Origin: an uncultured Clostridia bacterium
Lineage (GTDB): Bacteria; Bacillota; Clostridia; HGM11514
Direction of reading: 5' to 3'
DNA: 64,000 bases
NCBI GenBank assembly: GCA_934464705.1
Contig: CAKSKB010000003.1
Span: 62,001-126,000, forward strand
Position 1 is the first letter of the stretch, and the number at the start of each line of letters is the position of its first letter. This document shows positions 1 to 8,059 of this stretch, piece after piece. A program made the position numbers and the translations under genes. The notes under the pieces are model-generated. The model ran no database searches. It had not been told where the DNA came from and saw nothing but the letters and a program-made list of their open reading frames with translations.

Positions 1-460
1 CAAGAACATTATCTATTCCCTCATCGAAAAGCGGATAAATTCTGTCCCTTTCAAAATAAATATAGTGCTGATACCATTTTTTGTGCCACAGATAAGAAGG
101 GTTGGTTTTCAGACCGTCATAAAACGAAATATCGTTAAGAATAAGCACCAAATCGCTTCCGATACCGATGCAGTTTTTTGAAAGCATTTCGTATATATCC
201 GAAACCGTGCCGTAGCAGATGCCTGCATTGATATATCCGCTTTCAGAAAGGTCTTCATTAAATGAATTAATCGCAATCGAGCTGCCGAAAACAACTTTAT
301 CCCAGGTTTTTTCTGGGTGTTTAAGCTCTGTAACCTCAAAATCGTTTTTCTCGAAATACGGAGAGTATTTGAGAGGGTCAATATGCGTAAGAATCACATC
401 CGACACAATCCATAAGGCAATCAGCAAAAAGAGTACGGGATGAAACTTATTTATTCTCAT
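1..460 (-). CDS. DltD-like SGNH-type membrane-anchored protein (partial, 3' end outside window)
   Basis: I read 153 codons before the window edge cuts the gene. The start codon overlaps the stop of the MBOAT gene in an ATGA arrangement, so the two are probably translationally coupled. Residues ~7-25 form one N-terminal transmembrane anchor. Residues 57-61 (V-F-G-S-S) resemble the nucleophile block I of SGNH/GDSL hydrolases, as in DltD-type proteins. In known dlt operons DltD is an extracytoplasmic partner of the MBOAT DltB, moving D-alanine to teichoic acids. Its place as last gene of this operon fits. The C-terminal catalytic Asp/His block is outside the window, so the family call is inference. 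Confidence 0.7.
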   Translation of the reverse strand, partial: MRINKFHPVLFLLIALWIVSDVILTHIDPLKYSPYFEKNDFEVTELKHPEKTWDKVVFGSSIAINSFNEDLSESGYINAGICYGTVSDIYEMLSKNCIGIGSDLVLILNDISFYDGLKTNPSYLWHKKWYQHYIYFERDRIYPLFDEGIDNVL

Positions 461-1614
461 GACCAAATCACCAACCCTTTAAGCACAGATATAACATTGT
501 CCGGTTCGAGGTAAAAAAGCAGAGCGTTTACCGCAAAGAAGAAGTTGACAAGCGCACACCTTGCGATATATTTGGACTTTTTTTCTTTTCTGACATTGAA
601 AGTCGAAAGCGAAAAAATATTTTCAATCACAAGAAAAAGCCCCATATATATACCGCTTATTAAAGTTATTAGCGTAAATTCGTGCCAAAGACTCATAACA
701 ATCATGGTTATAAGACCGATAAGCGCAGACTGATATTTGTTAAGCTTTTTGCCCTTGACAACAACCAGAATATGTTCCCTTATCCAGTCGCTCAGGGTCA
801 CATGCCATTTTCTCCAGAACTGCGTAAAACTTGCGGCAGTCCAGGGTTTTTTAAAGTTTTCCGGAACCTTCATTGAAGCAAGCGCACCGACCCCGACTGC
901 CATATCGCTGTAGCCGGACATATCGATGTAAAGAAGCAGATACGAAAGAGCGATAACACCGAGCGACACAAGGGTATTCTGCTGTTTTATAAGCAAAACC
1001 CTATCCATAATTCTTGTGAAAACCACAACAAGAACAACTTTTTTGAACATACCGATAATAAATCTTTTAACACCGTATTCAAGCCCGTCCGCTGTGAGCG
1101 GCTTGATTGAATTGAACGCCGGTACGAAATCGCGGTATCTGAAAATCGGGCCTGCCGTGAACACCGGAAAAAAGAGAATAAAATTTGCATAATCCAAAAA
1201 CTTTATTGTTTCATCGGTATAATAGGCATAAAAAAGCGCATCAACTGCTTTCAGCATATTGTACGAGAATCCCAAAAGCAGAAAGACTTTGCCGAAAACA
1301 AAGCTTACATCAAAAGAACGGTACAGCAAAAGCGGCGATATATAAAGCACAATAAGGCAAACAAATATCGCTTTTCTGAACCTTTTAATTTTCGGCATAA
1401 GCCTTATAAACACATATGTCAGCAAAACATAAACGAGATAGAAAGCGCAAATCTCACGGGAAGATTTATACAGCACAATCAGATTTATAATAATGCTGTA
1501 GGGTTTGAAAGCCTTGGCGGCTATCCCGGTTTTACTCATAACAAACAGACCGATTACATAAAAAACAAGCGCAATCGATACCGTGATGAGCATTTTCCCC
1601 TGCAAAAACCACAT
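457..1614 (-). CDS. dltB: DltB-like MBOAT family membrane O-acyltransferase
   Basis: 385 aa, polytopic membrane protein (about 10-11 hydrophobic segments). The MBOAT signature is clear: F-F-P-x-x-x-A-G-P-I at ~148-157, FWRKWH at 266-271 and the conserved membrane His311 in SLWHEF. The length matches DltB. DltB-type MBOATs take an aminoacyl group from carrier protein DltC and pass it across the membrane toward teichoic-acid-like acceptors. An AAGGAG ribosome site precedes the ATG. It lies 12 bp after the carrier gene and overlaps the DltD-like gene by 4 bp. Because three adenylation enzymes lie upstream, the acyl group it handles may not be only D-alanine; that is inference. Confidence 0.9.
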   Translation of the reverse strand: MWFLQGKMLITVSIALVFYVIGLFVMSKTGIAAKAFKPYSIIINLIVLYKSSREICAFYLVYVLLTYVFIRLMPKIKRFRKAIFVCLIVLYISPLLLYRSFDVSFVFGKVFLLLGFSYNMLKAVDALFYAYYTDETIKFLDYANFILFFPVFTAGPIFRYRDFVPAFNSIKPLTADGLEYGVKRFIIGMFKKVVLVVVFTRIMDRVLLIKQQNTLVSLGVIALSYLLLYIDMSGYSDMAVGVGALASMKVPENFKKPWTAASFTQFWRKWHVTLSDWIREHILVVVKGKKLNKYQSALIGLITMIVMSLWHEFTLITLISGIYMGLFLVIENIFSLSTFNVRKEKKSKYIARCALVNFFFAVNALLFYLEPDNVISVLKGLVIWS

Positions 1615-1626
1615 ACGGAAAACTCC

Positions 1627-1878
1627 TTATTCTTTTTCGCTGAGTTTCTGATTAACAACAGCCGCAATTTCCTCAACTGTATTCATGGGATATTTCATGA
1701 GGTCTTTCTGTGTAATCTGAATATCAAATTCCTTCTCGATGTACATAACTATAGTCGTAGCGCCGAGGGAATCAACAAAACCGCTGTCGAAAAGATGAAT
1801 GTCGTTTGAAAAATCGGGGTCATCGCCTATTTCAAACTCGTTTCTGATATAGCTTTCGATTTTTTCTTCTACTGTCAT
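1627..1878 (-). CDS. dltC: DltC-like acyl/aminoacyl carrier protein
   Basis: 83 aa acidic four-helix carrier protein. D36-S37-L38 is the 4'-phosphopantetheine attachment site, within the phrase FVDSLGATT. I chose ATG at 1878 because TTGGAG lies 6-7 nt upstream; a longer reading from an in-frame TTG would put the ribosome site inside the gene. It is the only carrier protein in the operon, although three adenylation enzymes precede it, so all three presumably load this protein. It could be called a general acyl carrier protein on sequence alone; the MBOAT and DltD-like neighbours argue for a DltC role. Confidence 0.88.
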   Translation of the reverse strand: MTVEEKIESYIRNEFEIGDDPDFSNDIHLFDSGFVDSLGATTIVMYIEKEFDIQITQKDLMKYPMNTVEEIAAVVNQKLSEKE

Positions 1879-1917
1879 AATAATCTCCAATCCACCGCAA
1901 TATGCGGCAATTAATAT

Positions 1918-3426
1918 TTAATATTCACCGTTCAAAAGCTTCTTTCTGTCGATTTTTCCGTTTTTGTTAAGCGGAAATTTCGGAACGGAAATTATTTCCG
2001 AAGGAAGCATATATTTCGGTATATATTTTCTCAGTTCAAGATTAAACTTGCGCCTGTTGGGCAATTCCTTCGCCTGGATATAAAGTATAAGCTTTTCCGA
2101 AACCACAAAAGCGCACGCCTTTTCGACTGTTTCCACAGAGCAGGCGGCATTTTCGATATCGCCAAGTTCCACACGGATTCCGTGAAGCTTAACCTGATTG
2201 TCACGGCGTCCGGAAAAATAGAGGTTACCGTCATTGTCAAAATAGCCGTAATCTCCCGTCCGGTAGATTATTTCGGTATATTTGTCATTGAGCGGATTCT
2301 GAACAAACACCTTATCGGACTTTTCGGAATCGTTGTAATATCCGAAAGCCACGCCGCTGCCGCCTATGCAGATTTCGCCCAAATCAAAGGGCTTCGGCGC
2401 TTTACCGTTTTCATCAAGCAGAATCATGCGTTTGTTGTCATTTGCATAGCCGATCGGCAGTGCCTCGTTATCCTGAAAATCACGCCCGATTGTGTAAGCC
2501 GTGCAGGCAACGGTCGCCTCGGTAGGGCCGTACAGATTGATGTAAGTTATATCGCCGTGAAGCTTTTTCCAGATATTATAATGCCTTGTCGGCATGGTTT
2601 CGCCGATAAACGACACAACCTTGAGGTCCGGAAATTCAATCCCCTCAAGCGCCCCGGAATTTGCAATACTCACAAGAATCCCCGGAACCCAGAATACACA
2701 GCTGATTTTGTTATCAACCAGGAACTGCGGAATCTTCGCCGGAAAGTTCATGAGAATATCGGGCATAAACGAAAGCTTTGCGCCAACGGCAATGCACGAA
2801 TAGAGGTCAAATACCGAAGCGTCGAAATTAAACGGCGACTGAAGCGCAATCACCGAAGTTTCATCAAGCTTCATATACCCGGTTATCCACTCAATAAAAT
2901 CAATAATACCGCGGTGGGACACAACCACGCCTTTCGGCACGCCGGTTGAGCCGGAGGTATGCATAATATAAGCCGGGTCCATGTCGGTTACGGCAGCGTT
3001 AGCTGCGGAAATTTTTTCGTAATCCGCATTCCCCGAAGAAATATCGTCAAAATCAAGCACGGGAATACCGCAGCCGCTTAAGAACTCAATATGCTCGCTG
3101 TCCGTTAAAACCGCAGCCGCATCAACATTTTTAAGAATCGTTTCAATTCTCGGGTAAGCGTCGCCCAAATCCAGCGGAACATAAACACCCGCCGCATATA
3201 AAATACCAAAAAAACTTTCAGCCGCGGATATGGATTTCGGCAGCAGAACGGCCACATTTTTACCGGAATATCCGCTGTTTATGAGATAAGTTCCGATTTT
3301 GGCGGAAGTTTCTCTCAGCTCCCCGAAAGTCACCTTGCTTTCGCCGTTCTCCATTGCGGTGTTTGAAGCGAATTTTGTAGCCGTTTCGTCAAGAAAATTA
3401 ACCGCACTGTTTCTTCTGTTAAGCAT
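1918..3426 (-). CDS. DltA-like amino acid adenylation enzyme, third copy (A3)
   Basis: 502 aa free-standing ANL-superfamily adenylation protein without fused carrier. Core motifs are intact: P-loop TSGSTGVPKG at 157-166, alpha-amino-binding Asp202 in FDASVFD, NLYGPTE at 297-303, YRTGD, and the catalytic C-terminal Lys491 in NGKIDR. It should activate an alpha-amino acid as aminoacyl-AMP and load the carrier protein. At the position of B. cereus DltA Cys269 it has Ile274 (FIGETMP), and the pocket position before the P of WVPG holds a different set from its two paralogues, so D-alanine is doubtful. It overlaps copy two by 8 bp, implying translational coupling. Confidence 0.87.
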   Translation of the reverse strand: MLNRRNSAVNFLDETATKFASNTAMENGESKVTFGELRETSAKIGTYLINSGYSGKNVAVLLPKSISAAESFFGILYAAGVYVPLDLGDAYPRIETILKNVDAAAVLTDSEHIEFLSGCGIPVLDFDDISSGNADYEKISAANAAVTDMDPAYIMHTSGSTGVPKGVVVSHRGIIDFIEWITGYMKLDETSVIALQSPFNFDASVFDLYSCIAVGAKLSFMPDILMNFPAKIPQFLVDNKISCVFWVPGILVSIANSGALEGIEFPDLKVVSFIGETMPTRHYNIWKKLHGDITYINLYGPTEATVACTAYTIGRDFQDNEALPIGYANDNKRMILLDENGKAPKPFDLGEICIGGSGVAFGYYNDSEKSDKVFVQNPLNDKYTEIIYRTGDYGYFDNDGNLYFSGRRDNQVKLHGIRVELGDIENAACSVETVEKACAFVVSEKLILYIQAKELPNRRKFNLELRKYIPKYMLPSEIISVPKFPLNKNGKIDRKKLLNGEY

Positions 3427-4948
3427 CTGCGTTCACCACAAACCTTTCAAACAGGCTCTTTCTGTCGATTTTTCTGTTCGGTGTCAGCGGCATTTTTTCA
3501 AGAATATGCAGTTCTTTCGGAAGCATATACTGCGGAATGAGTTTTCCGAGTTTCATATTAAGCTTTTTAACATTTATATCCTCGCCGCTTTCGATAACAA
3601 GCACGATTTTCTCGTTGGCACTGTCAAACATTGCGCAGGCGGAGGTTATAAAATCAAGGCACATGCACGCCGATTCAATATCACCGAGTTCTATACGGTT
3701 GCCGCGCAGCTTGAACTGACTGTCGCGCCTTCCGGAATACATTATAATTCCGTCCTCGGTTTTATAGGCAATATCGCCGGTTTTGTATATAGTTTCACGG
3801 TATTTTGTGTTGAGCGGATTTTGCACAAAAACCTTCTTTGTAAGTTCGGGGTTGTTCCAGTACCCGAGCGCAAGGCAGCAGCCCGCAACGCAAAGTTCGC
3901 CCTCTTCGCCGACAGCGCATTCGTGCCCGTCCTCACCAAGAATAAGAACCCTTGTGTTCGGAACCGCAACGCCGATCGGCAGCTTGTCCGAATCTTCAAA
4001 TTCCCTGTCAACAATATAGTAAGTGCAGTCAACCGTGATTTCGGTCGGACCGTACAGATTGGCATAAACTCTCCCCGGAAGCGCCTTTCTCCAGACATTG
4101 AGCTGCGCATTCGGCATAACCTCGCCGGCAAACACTACCGTTTTGAGGGATTTCAGCTTTTCATCGTCAAGCACTCCGGCATTAGCGGTTGTTATCATAA
4201 CCGTAGGCACCCAGAATATGCATGTAACCGACTTTGAAGCGACAAATTCGATAAGCTGCTGAGGGTACATAAAAAGTATCTCCGGGATTATTACCATTTT
4301 TGCACCGGTGAAAAACGAGGTGTAAATATCAAAAACGGAATTGTCAAAATGAAAACCCGACTGCAAGCCGAGAACGGATTCCGAATTTATACCGAACTCT
4401 CCGATAAGCCAGTTTGCATAATTAATTATCCCCCTGTGGGCGATAACCACGCCCTTTGGCACGCCGGTAGAGCCGGAGGTATACATAATATAAGCCGGGT
4501 CGGTATCGATAACGGATTTGATTTTTTTATCAACCGCATTATAATCGGGGCTTTCGGAAACCAAATCGTCATAAATGATAATGCTGCCTGAAAAACCGTT
4601 GTCAAGCAGCGCCGCTCTGCCCTTTTCATCGGTGATAACCGCAAGCGGCTCAATATTTTGGAGCATAACCATAAGGCGGTATTTCGGCACATTATAGTCA
4701 ATCGGAACATAAATATTGCCGGACGCAAGCACGCCCATAAACGATATAACCGAGAAGACCGACTTCGGAAGATAAACCGCAACGGGTGTATTTGAAGGGC
4801 TGTCGAAACACCTTATAATTTTAGTTGCCGCCGCAGTCATTTTTTCGCCAAGTTCGGCATAGGTAACCTCGTTTTCATCGTCGTCAAGTGCAATGTTATC
4901 CGGAAACTTGCCGATAGTTCTTTTAATTTGCTTAAGAACCGAATTCAT
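3419..4948 (-). CDS. DltA-like amino acid adenylation enzyme, second copy (A2)
   Basis: 509 aa, same architecture as its two neighbours: TSGSTGVPKG at 157-166, Asp202 in FDNSVFD, NLYGPTE at 297-303, YKTGD, catalytic Lys493 in NRKIDR. The DltA Cys269 equivalent is Ala274 (FAGEVMP). By hand alignment to GrsA the last pocket positions (322, 330, 331) read Leu, Val, Asp. That acidic residue is absent in A3 and shifted in A1, which suggests a different side chain is selected. Start shares one base with the stop of copy one (TAATG) and the end overlaps copy three by 8 bp, so the three are made from one message, probably at similar levels. Confidence 0.87.
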   Translation of the reverse strand: MNSVLKQIKRTIGKFPDNIALDDDENEVTYAELGEKMTAAATKIIRCFDSPSNTPVAVYLPKSVFSVISFMGVLASGNIYVPIDYNVPKYRLMVMLQNIEPLAVITDEKGRAALLDNGFSGSIIIYDDLVSESPDYNAVDKKIKSVIDTDPAYIMYTSGSTGVPKGVVIAHRGIINYANWLIGEFGINSESVLGLQSGFHFDNSVFDIYTSFFTGAKMVIIPEILFMYPQQLIEFVASKSVTCIFWVPTVMITTANAGVLDDEKLKSLKTVVFAGEVMPNAQLNVWRKALPGRVYANLYGPTEITVDCTYYIVDREFEDSDKLPIGVAVPNTRVLILGEDGHECAVGEEGELCVAGCCLALGYWNNPELTKKVFVQNPLNTKYRETIYKTGDIAYKTEDGIIMYSGRRDSQFKLRGNRIELGDIESACMCLDFITSACAMFDSANEKIVLVIESGEDINVKKLNMKLGKLIPQYMLPKELHILEKMPLTPNRKIDRKSLFERFVVNADA

Positions 4949-6471
4949 TATATCTCGCCTCCCTCAATCTTTTTGCGCAGAGTAACCCTGTCGATTTTGT
5001 CGTTTGGGGTATGGGGGAATTTATCCATGAAAATGATTTTCCCCGGAAGCATATATTTTGGTATAAAAGCCTTTAGCTTCATATTTATTTCTCTCAGTTT
5101 TCTTTCGTTTGAGGACTCCAAAAACAGCACAATTCTGTTGTTTGCCTTGTCAAGATGAGCGCAGGCTCCGGTAACATCATCAAGACACATTGCGGCATTT
5201 TCGATTTCGCCGAGTTCCACACGGTTGCCGTTGATTTTAATTTGCGAATCCATTCTGCCTATATACATTATAAGCCCTTCATCGCTGAAATATCCAAGGT
5301 CTCCCGTTCTGTAAATTCTCTCGGAAAACACTTTGCTGTTCGGGTTTGAAACAAAAACTTTGTTTGTTATTTCGGGATTGTTCCAGTACCCGAGCGCAAG
5401 ACCGCTGCCCGCAACGCAAAGTTCGCCCTGCTCCCCCGGAGCCGCATAAGAGCCGTCCTCTTTGATAATGTAAATTCTCATATTTCTGCACGCTTTCCCG
5501 ATAGGAAGCGGGTCGCTGTCCTTGAACTCGCGGTCAACAACAAAATAAGTGCATACATCTGTAATCTCCGTCGGACCGTAGAGGTTTGCGTAGAGTGCGT
5601 CCGGATGGTTTTTCCTCCAGATGTTAAGCTGAGTGTTCGGCATAACCTCGCCGCAGAACATAACCTTTTTAAGCGAAGGCATTTTAAACTGTTCAAGCGC
5701 CCCGGAATTTGCAACATTGATTAAAACCGTCGGAACCCAGAATATAACCGTAATGTTCTTTTCCTCGATATATTCGGGAAGTTTCGACTGAAAATTAAAG
5801 AACACCTCGGGGATAATCACCATGGTTGAGCCGTTAAGCAGACAGCTGTAAATATCAAGAATCGAATTGTCAAAATAAAACGGCGCCTGATTTCCGAAAA
5901 CATCGTCTTTGGTGAATCCGAACTCCTCTTTCAGCCAGTTTGCGTAATCTATAACGCCCCTGTGGCAGACCGTAACACCTTTGGGCGTACCGGTGGAGCC
6001 GGAGGTATACATAATATAAATGGGGTCGGTGTCGATAACACCTGCGACAATACCGTCAACAACGCCCGCGTCGCCTTCAAATGCGGCGGCTTCGTCAAAA
6101 AGATGAGTTTCCGGGAGGTTAAGACCGCTGTCATTCAAAGTTCCCATGCACTGCCCGTCCGCAATAATGCATGAAGGGTTAAGATTTGAAATTATTTTTT
6201 CCACACGGCTTACCGGCATATCGGCAGCCACCGGAACATAAGCCCTTCCGCTGTAGAGCACGCCCATAAAAGCGACAATGCAGTCCAGACTTTTTTTCAT
6301 ATATACAACGACCGGAGCCGAAGAAACATCAAGTGAATTTATAAATGCGCCGACTTTTCTTGCGTTCTCTCTTAAATCACGGAAAGAAATCTCGGAAACC
6401 TCGTCAACTATCGCAGTTTTTGCGCCGAATTTTCCCGCAGCATCTTCCAGCATACATACGGCAGAATTCAT
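4948..6471 (-). CDS. dltA: DltA-like D-alanine--carrier protein ligase candidate, first copy (A1)
   Basis: 507 aa adenylation enzyme, first gene of the operon. TSGSTGTPKG lies at 157-166, Asp201 in FDNSILD, NLYGPTE at 296-302, YRTGD, and catalytic Lys492 in NDKIDR. It is the only copy that keeps the cysteine (Cys273, FCGEVMP) matching B. cereus DltA Cys269, a residue tied to D-alanine stereoselectivity. This makes A1 the best candidate for true D-Ala activation, although pocket residue Asp305 is unusual. An AGGGGGAC ribosome site sits 6 nt before the ATG. A consensus promoter lies at 6512-6540. The other two copies probably arose by tandem duplication and have diverged strongly. Confidence 0.88.
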   Translation of the reverse strand: MNSAVCMLEDAAGKFGAKTAIVDEVSEISFRDLRENARKVGAFINSLDVSSAPVVVYMKKSLDCIVAFMGVLYSGRAYVPVAADMPVSRVEKIISNLNPSCIIADGQCMGTLNDSGLNLPETHLFDEAAAFEGDAGVVDGIVAGVIDTDPIYIMYTSGSTGTPKGVTVCHRGVIDYANWLKEEFGFTKDDVFGNQAPFYFDNSILDIYSCLLNGSTMVIIPEVFFNFQSKLPEYIEEKNITVIFWVPTVLINVANSGALEQFKMPSLKKVMFCGEVMPNTQLNIWRKNHPDALYANLYGPTEITDVCTYFVVDREFKDSDPLPIGKACRNMRIYIIKEDGSYAAPGEQGELCVAGSGLALGYWNNPEITNKVFVSNPNSKVFSERIYRTGDLGYFSDEGLIMYIGRMDSQIKINGNRVELGEIENAAMCLDDVTGACAHLDKANNRIVLFLESSNERKLREINMKLKAFIPKYMLPGKIIFMDKFPHTPNDKIDRVTLRKKIEGGEI

Positions 6472-6511
6472 ATACAGTCCCCCTAAAATAAAAATTCGGT
6501 AATACTACATA

Positions 6512-6540
6512 ATTATATAGCAAAAAGCAGTAATTGTCAA
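6512..6540 (-). promoter_or_regulatory. SigmaA promoter of the dlt-like operon
   Basis: On the minus strand: TTGACA, 17-nt spacer, TATAAT. This is a full match to the consensus, 41 bp before the A1 start codon, so expression is probably strong unless repressed. It is divergent from the ugd promoter 27 bp away. Confidence 0.85.
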
Positions 6541-6566
6541 TGAAAAATTAAAAAAATCCGCCCGAT

Positions 6567-6595
6567 TTGACAGAAAAACAAAAATATGATATACT
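6567..6595 (+). promoter_or_regulatory. SigmaA promoter of ugd
   Basis: TTGACA, 17-nt spacer, TATACT, with a TGA triplet giving an extended -10. It lies 31 bp before the ugd start and diverges from the dlt-like promoter. Confidence 0.8.
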
Positions 6596-6626
6596 TTATT
6601 TAAAATTAAAACGGAGGTAACAGACA

Positions 6627-7820
6627 ATGAATATAGTAGTTGCAGGCACGGGGTATGTGGGGCTCTCGAACGCCGTACTGCTTTCGCAGAAACATAATGT
6701 CACTGCGGTGGATATAATCCCGGAGAAAGCGGAACTTATAAATGCGAAAAAATCGCCCATCAAAGATGCGGAAATTGAAGATTTCCTTAAGAATAAGCAA
6801 TTAAATCTTACGGCAACGACGGACGGAGACAACGCGTATAAAAACGCTGACTTTGTTATTATTTCAACGCCTACGGATTACGACCCGAAAATGAATTTTT
6901 TCAACACATCAAGCGTTGAAAGCGTTATTGAAAATGTATTAAGGCTCAATTCATCAGCCGTAATGGTAATCAAATCGACCGTTCCTGTGGGTTTCACGGC
7001 ACAGATGAGAGAAAAATACGGCTGCGAAAACATCATTTTTTCGCCGGAATTTCTTCGTGAAGGCAAGGCACTTTACGATAACCTGTACCCCTCCCGTATA
7101 ATAGTGGGCGCACCGGATTCCATGAAGTCAGCCGCAAAGGAGTTTGCCGAAGCACTTGCAGGCTGTGCGGAGAAAAAGGATATTCCCACACTGTTTATGA
7201 ACTCTACCGAAGCGGAAGCCGTAAAGCTTTTTGCAAATACATACCTTGCGCTGAGAGTATCGTATTTTAATGAACTTGATACTTATGCCGAGGTAAGGGG
7301 TCTTGACTCAAAATCGATAATTAAGGGCGTAGGGCTTGACCCGAGAATAGGCACACATTACAATAATCCGTCCTTCGGATACGGCGGATACTGCCTGCCC
7401 AAAGATACGAAACAGCTGCTTGCGAATTATGACAATGTTCCTAACAATATAATCGGAGCGATTGTTGAAGCAAACCGCACAAGAAAGGATTATATTGCGG
7501 ACCGTGTTCTTTCGCTTGCGGGCTTCGGGGAAAAATCCGACCCGACTGTCGGCGTTTACCGCCTGACAATGAAATCGGGCAGCGATAATTTCAGGCAAAG
7601 CTCAATCCAGGGAATAATGAAAAGGATAAAAGCGAAAGGCGTAAAGGTTGTGGTTTACGAGCCTTCGTTTAAAGAAGATAAGTTTTTCAATTCCGATGTA
7701 ACAGATAATCTTTGCGAATTCAAAAAGGTTTCCGATGTTATAATCGCCAATCGGTACGCAAGCGAACTTGATGATGTAAAAGACAAGGTTTATACAAGAG
7801 ATTTGTTTTTCAAAGACTGA
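6627..7820 (+). CDS. ugd: UDP-glucose/GDP-mannose 6-dehydrogenase family protein
   Basis: 397 aa. N-terminal Rossmann NAD-binding motif GTGYVG at 7-12, central helix region with FANTYLALRVSYFNE, and the catalytic Cys256 in GGYCLPKDT. These are diagnostic for enzymes that oxidise a UDP-hexose to a UDP-uronic acid in two NAD-dependent steps, supplying acidic sugars for capsule or wall polymers. Conservation of STVPVG and SPEFLREG blocks supports UDP-glucose as substrate; UDP-N-acetylhexosamine dehydrogenase is the alternative. GGAGG stands 9 nt before the ATG. It is monocistronic with a hairpin terminator directly downstream, and divergent from the surface-aminoacylation operon. Confidence 0.9.
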   Translation: MNIVVAGTGYVGLSNAVLLSQKHNVTAVDIIPEKAELINAKKSPIKDAEIEDFLKNKQLNLTATTDGDNAYKNADFVIISTPTDYDPKMNFFNTSSVESVIENVLRLNSSAVMVIKSTVPVGFTAQMREKYGCENIIFSPEFLREGKALYDNLYPSRIIVGAPDSMKSAAKEFAEALAGCAEKKDIPTLFMNSTEAEAVKLFANTYLALRVSYFNELDTYAEVRGLDSKSIIKGVGLDPRIGTHYNNPSFGYGGYCLPKDTKQLLANYDNVPNNIIGAIVEANRTRKDYIADRVLSLAGFGEKSDPTVGVYRLTMKSGSDNFRQSSIQGIMKRIKAKGVKVVVYEPSFKEDKFFNSDVTDNLCEFKKVSDVIIANRYASELDDVKDKVYTRDLFFKD

Positions 7821-7832
7821 AAACCGCACTGG

Positions 7833-7866
7833 AAATCAACCCATAATTTGTGGGTTGATTTTTTTG
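7833..7866 (+). terminator. Rho-independent terminator after ugd
   Basis: An 11-bp perfect stem (7833-7843 with 7851-7861) with a 7-nt loop is followed by a T tract. It starts 12 bp after the ugd stop. Confidence 0.85.
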
Positions 7867-7883
7867 TTTTTGTATTGTATAAT
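7855..7883 (+). promoter_or_regulatory. Probable promoter of the SLH protein gene
   Basis: TTGATT, 17-nt spacer, TATAAT. The -35 lies inside the right arm of the ugd terminator. It would give a ~170-nt 5' leader, as is common for abundant surface-layer messages. No better promoter is seen closer to the gene. Confidence 0.5.
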
Positions 7884-8059
7884 CGTAACTGTGGTTGACA
7901 TAACAGAGAATTTTGAGAAGCTGAACGATTCGTAAAATCAACAAGCTTTTTAATTTTTTGAAAAATTCTAAAAATTATGTAAACCACATCGGGGCAGCGG
8001 ATTACGGTCACCGCAAAAAAACAATCCGTAAAAAATATATTTATGGGAGGACATAGAAT

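Noticed and set aside
3299..4237. 312-codon plus-strand open frame over the adenylation genes
   Set aside because: Antisense shadow of two genes with all adenylation core motifs.
7895..7900. TTGACA as the -35 of the SLH gene promoter
   Set aside because: No acceptable -10 hexamer lies 16-18 bp downstream.
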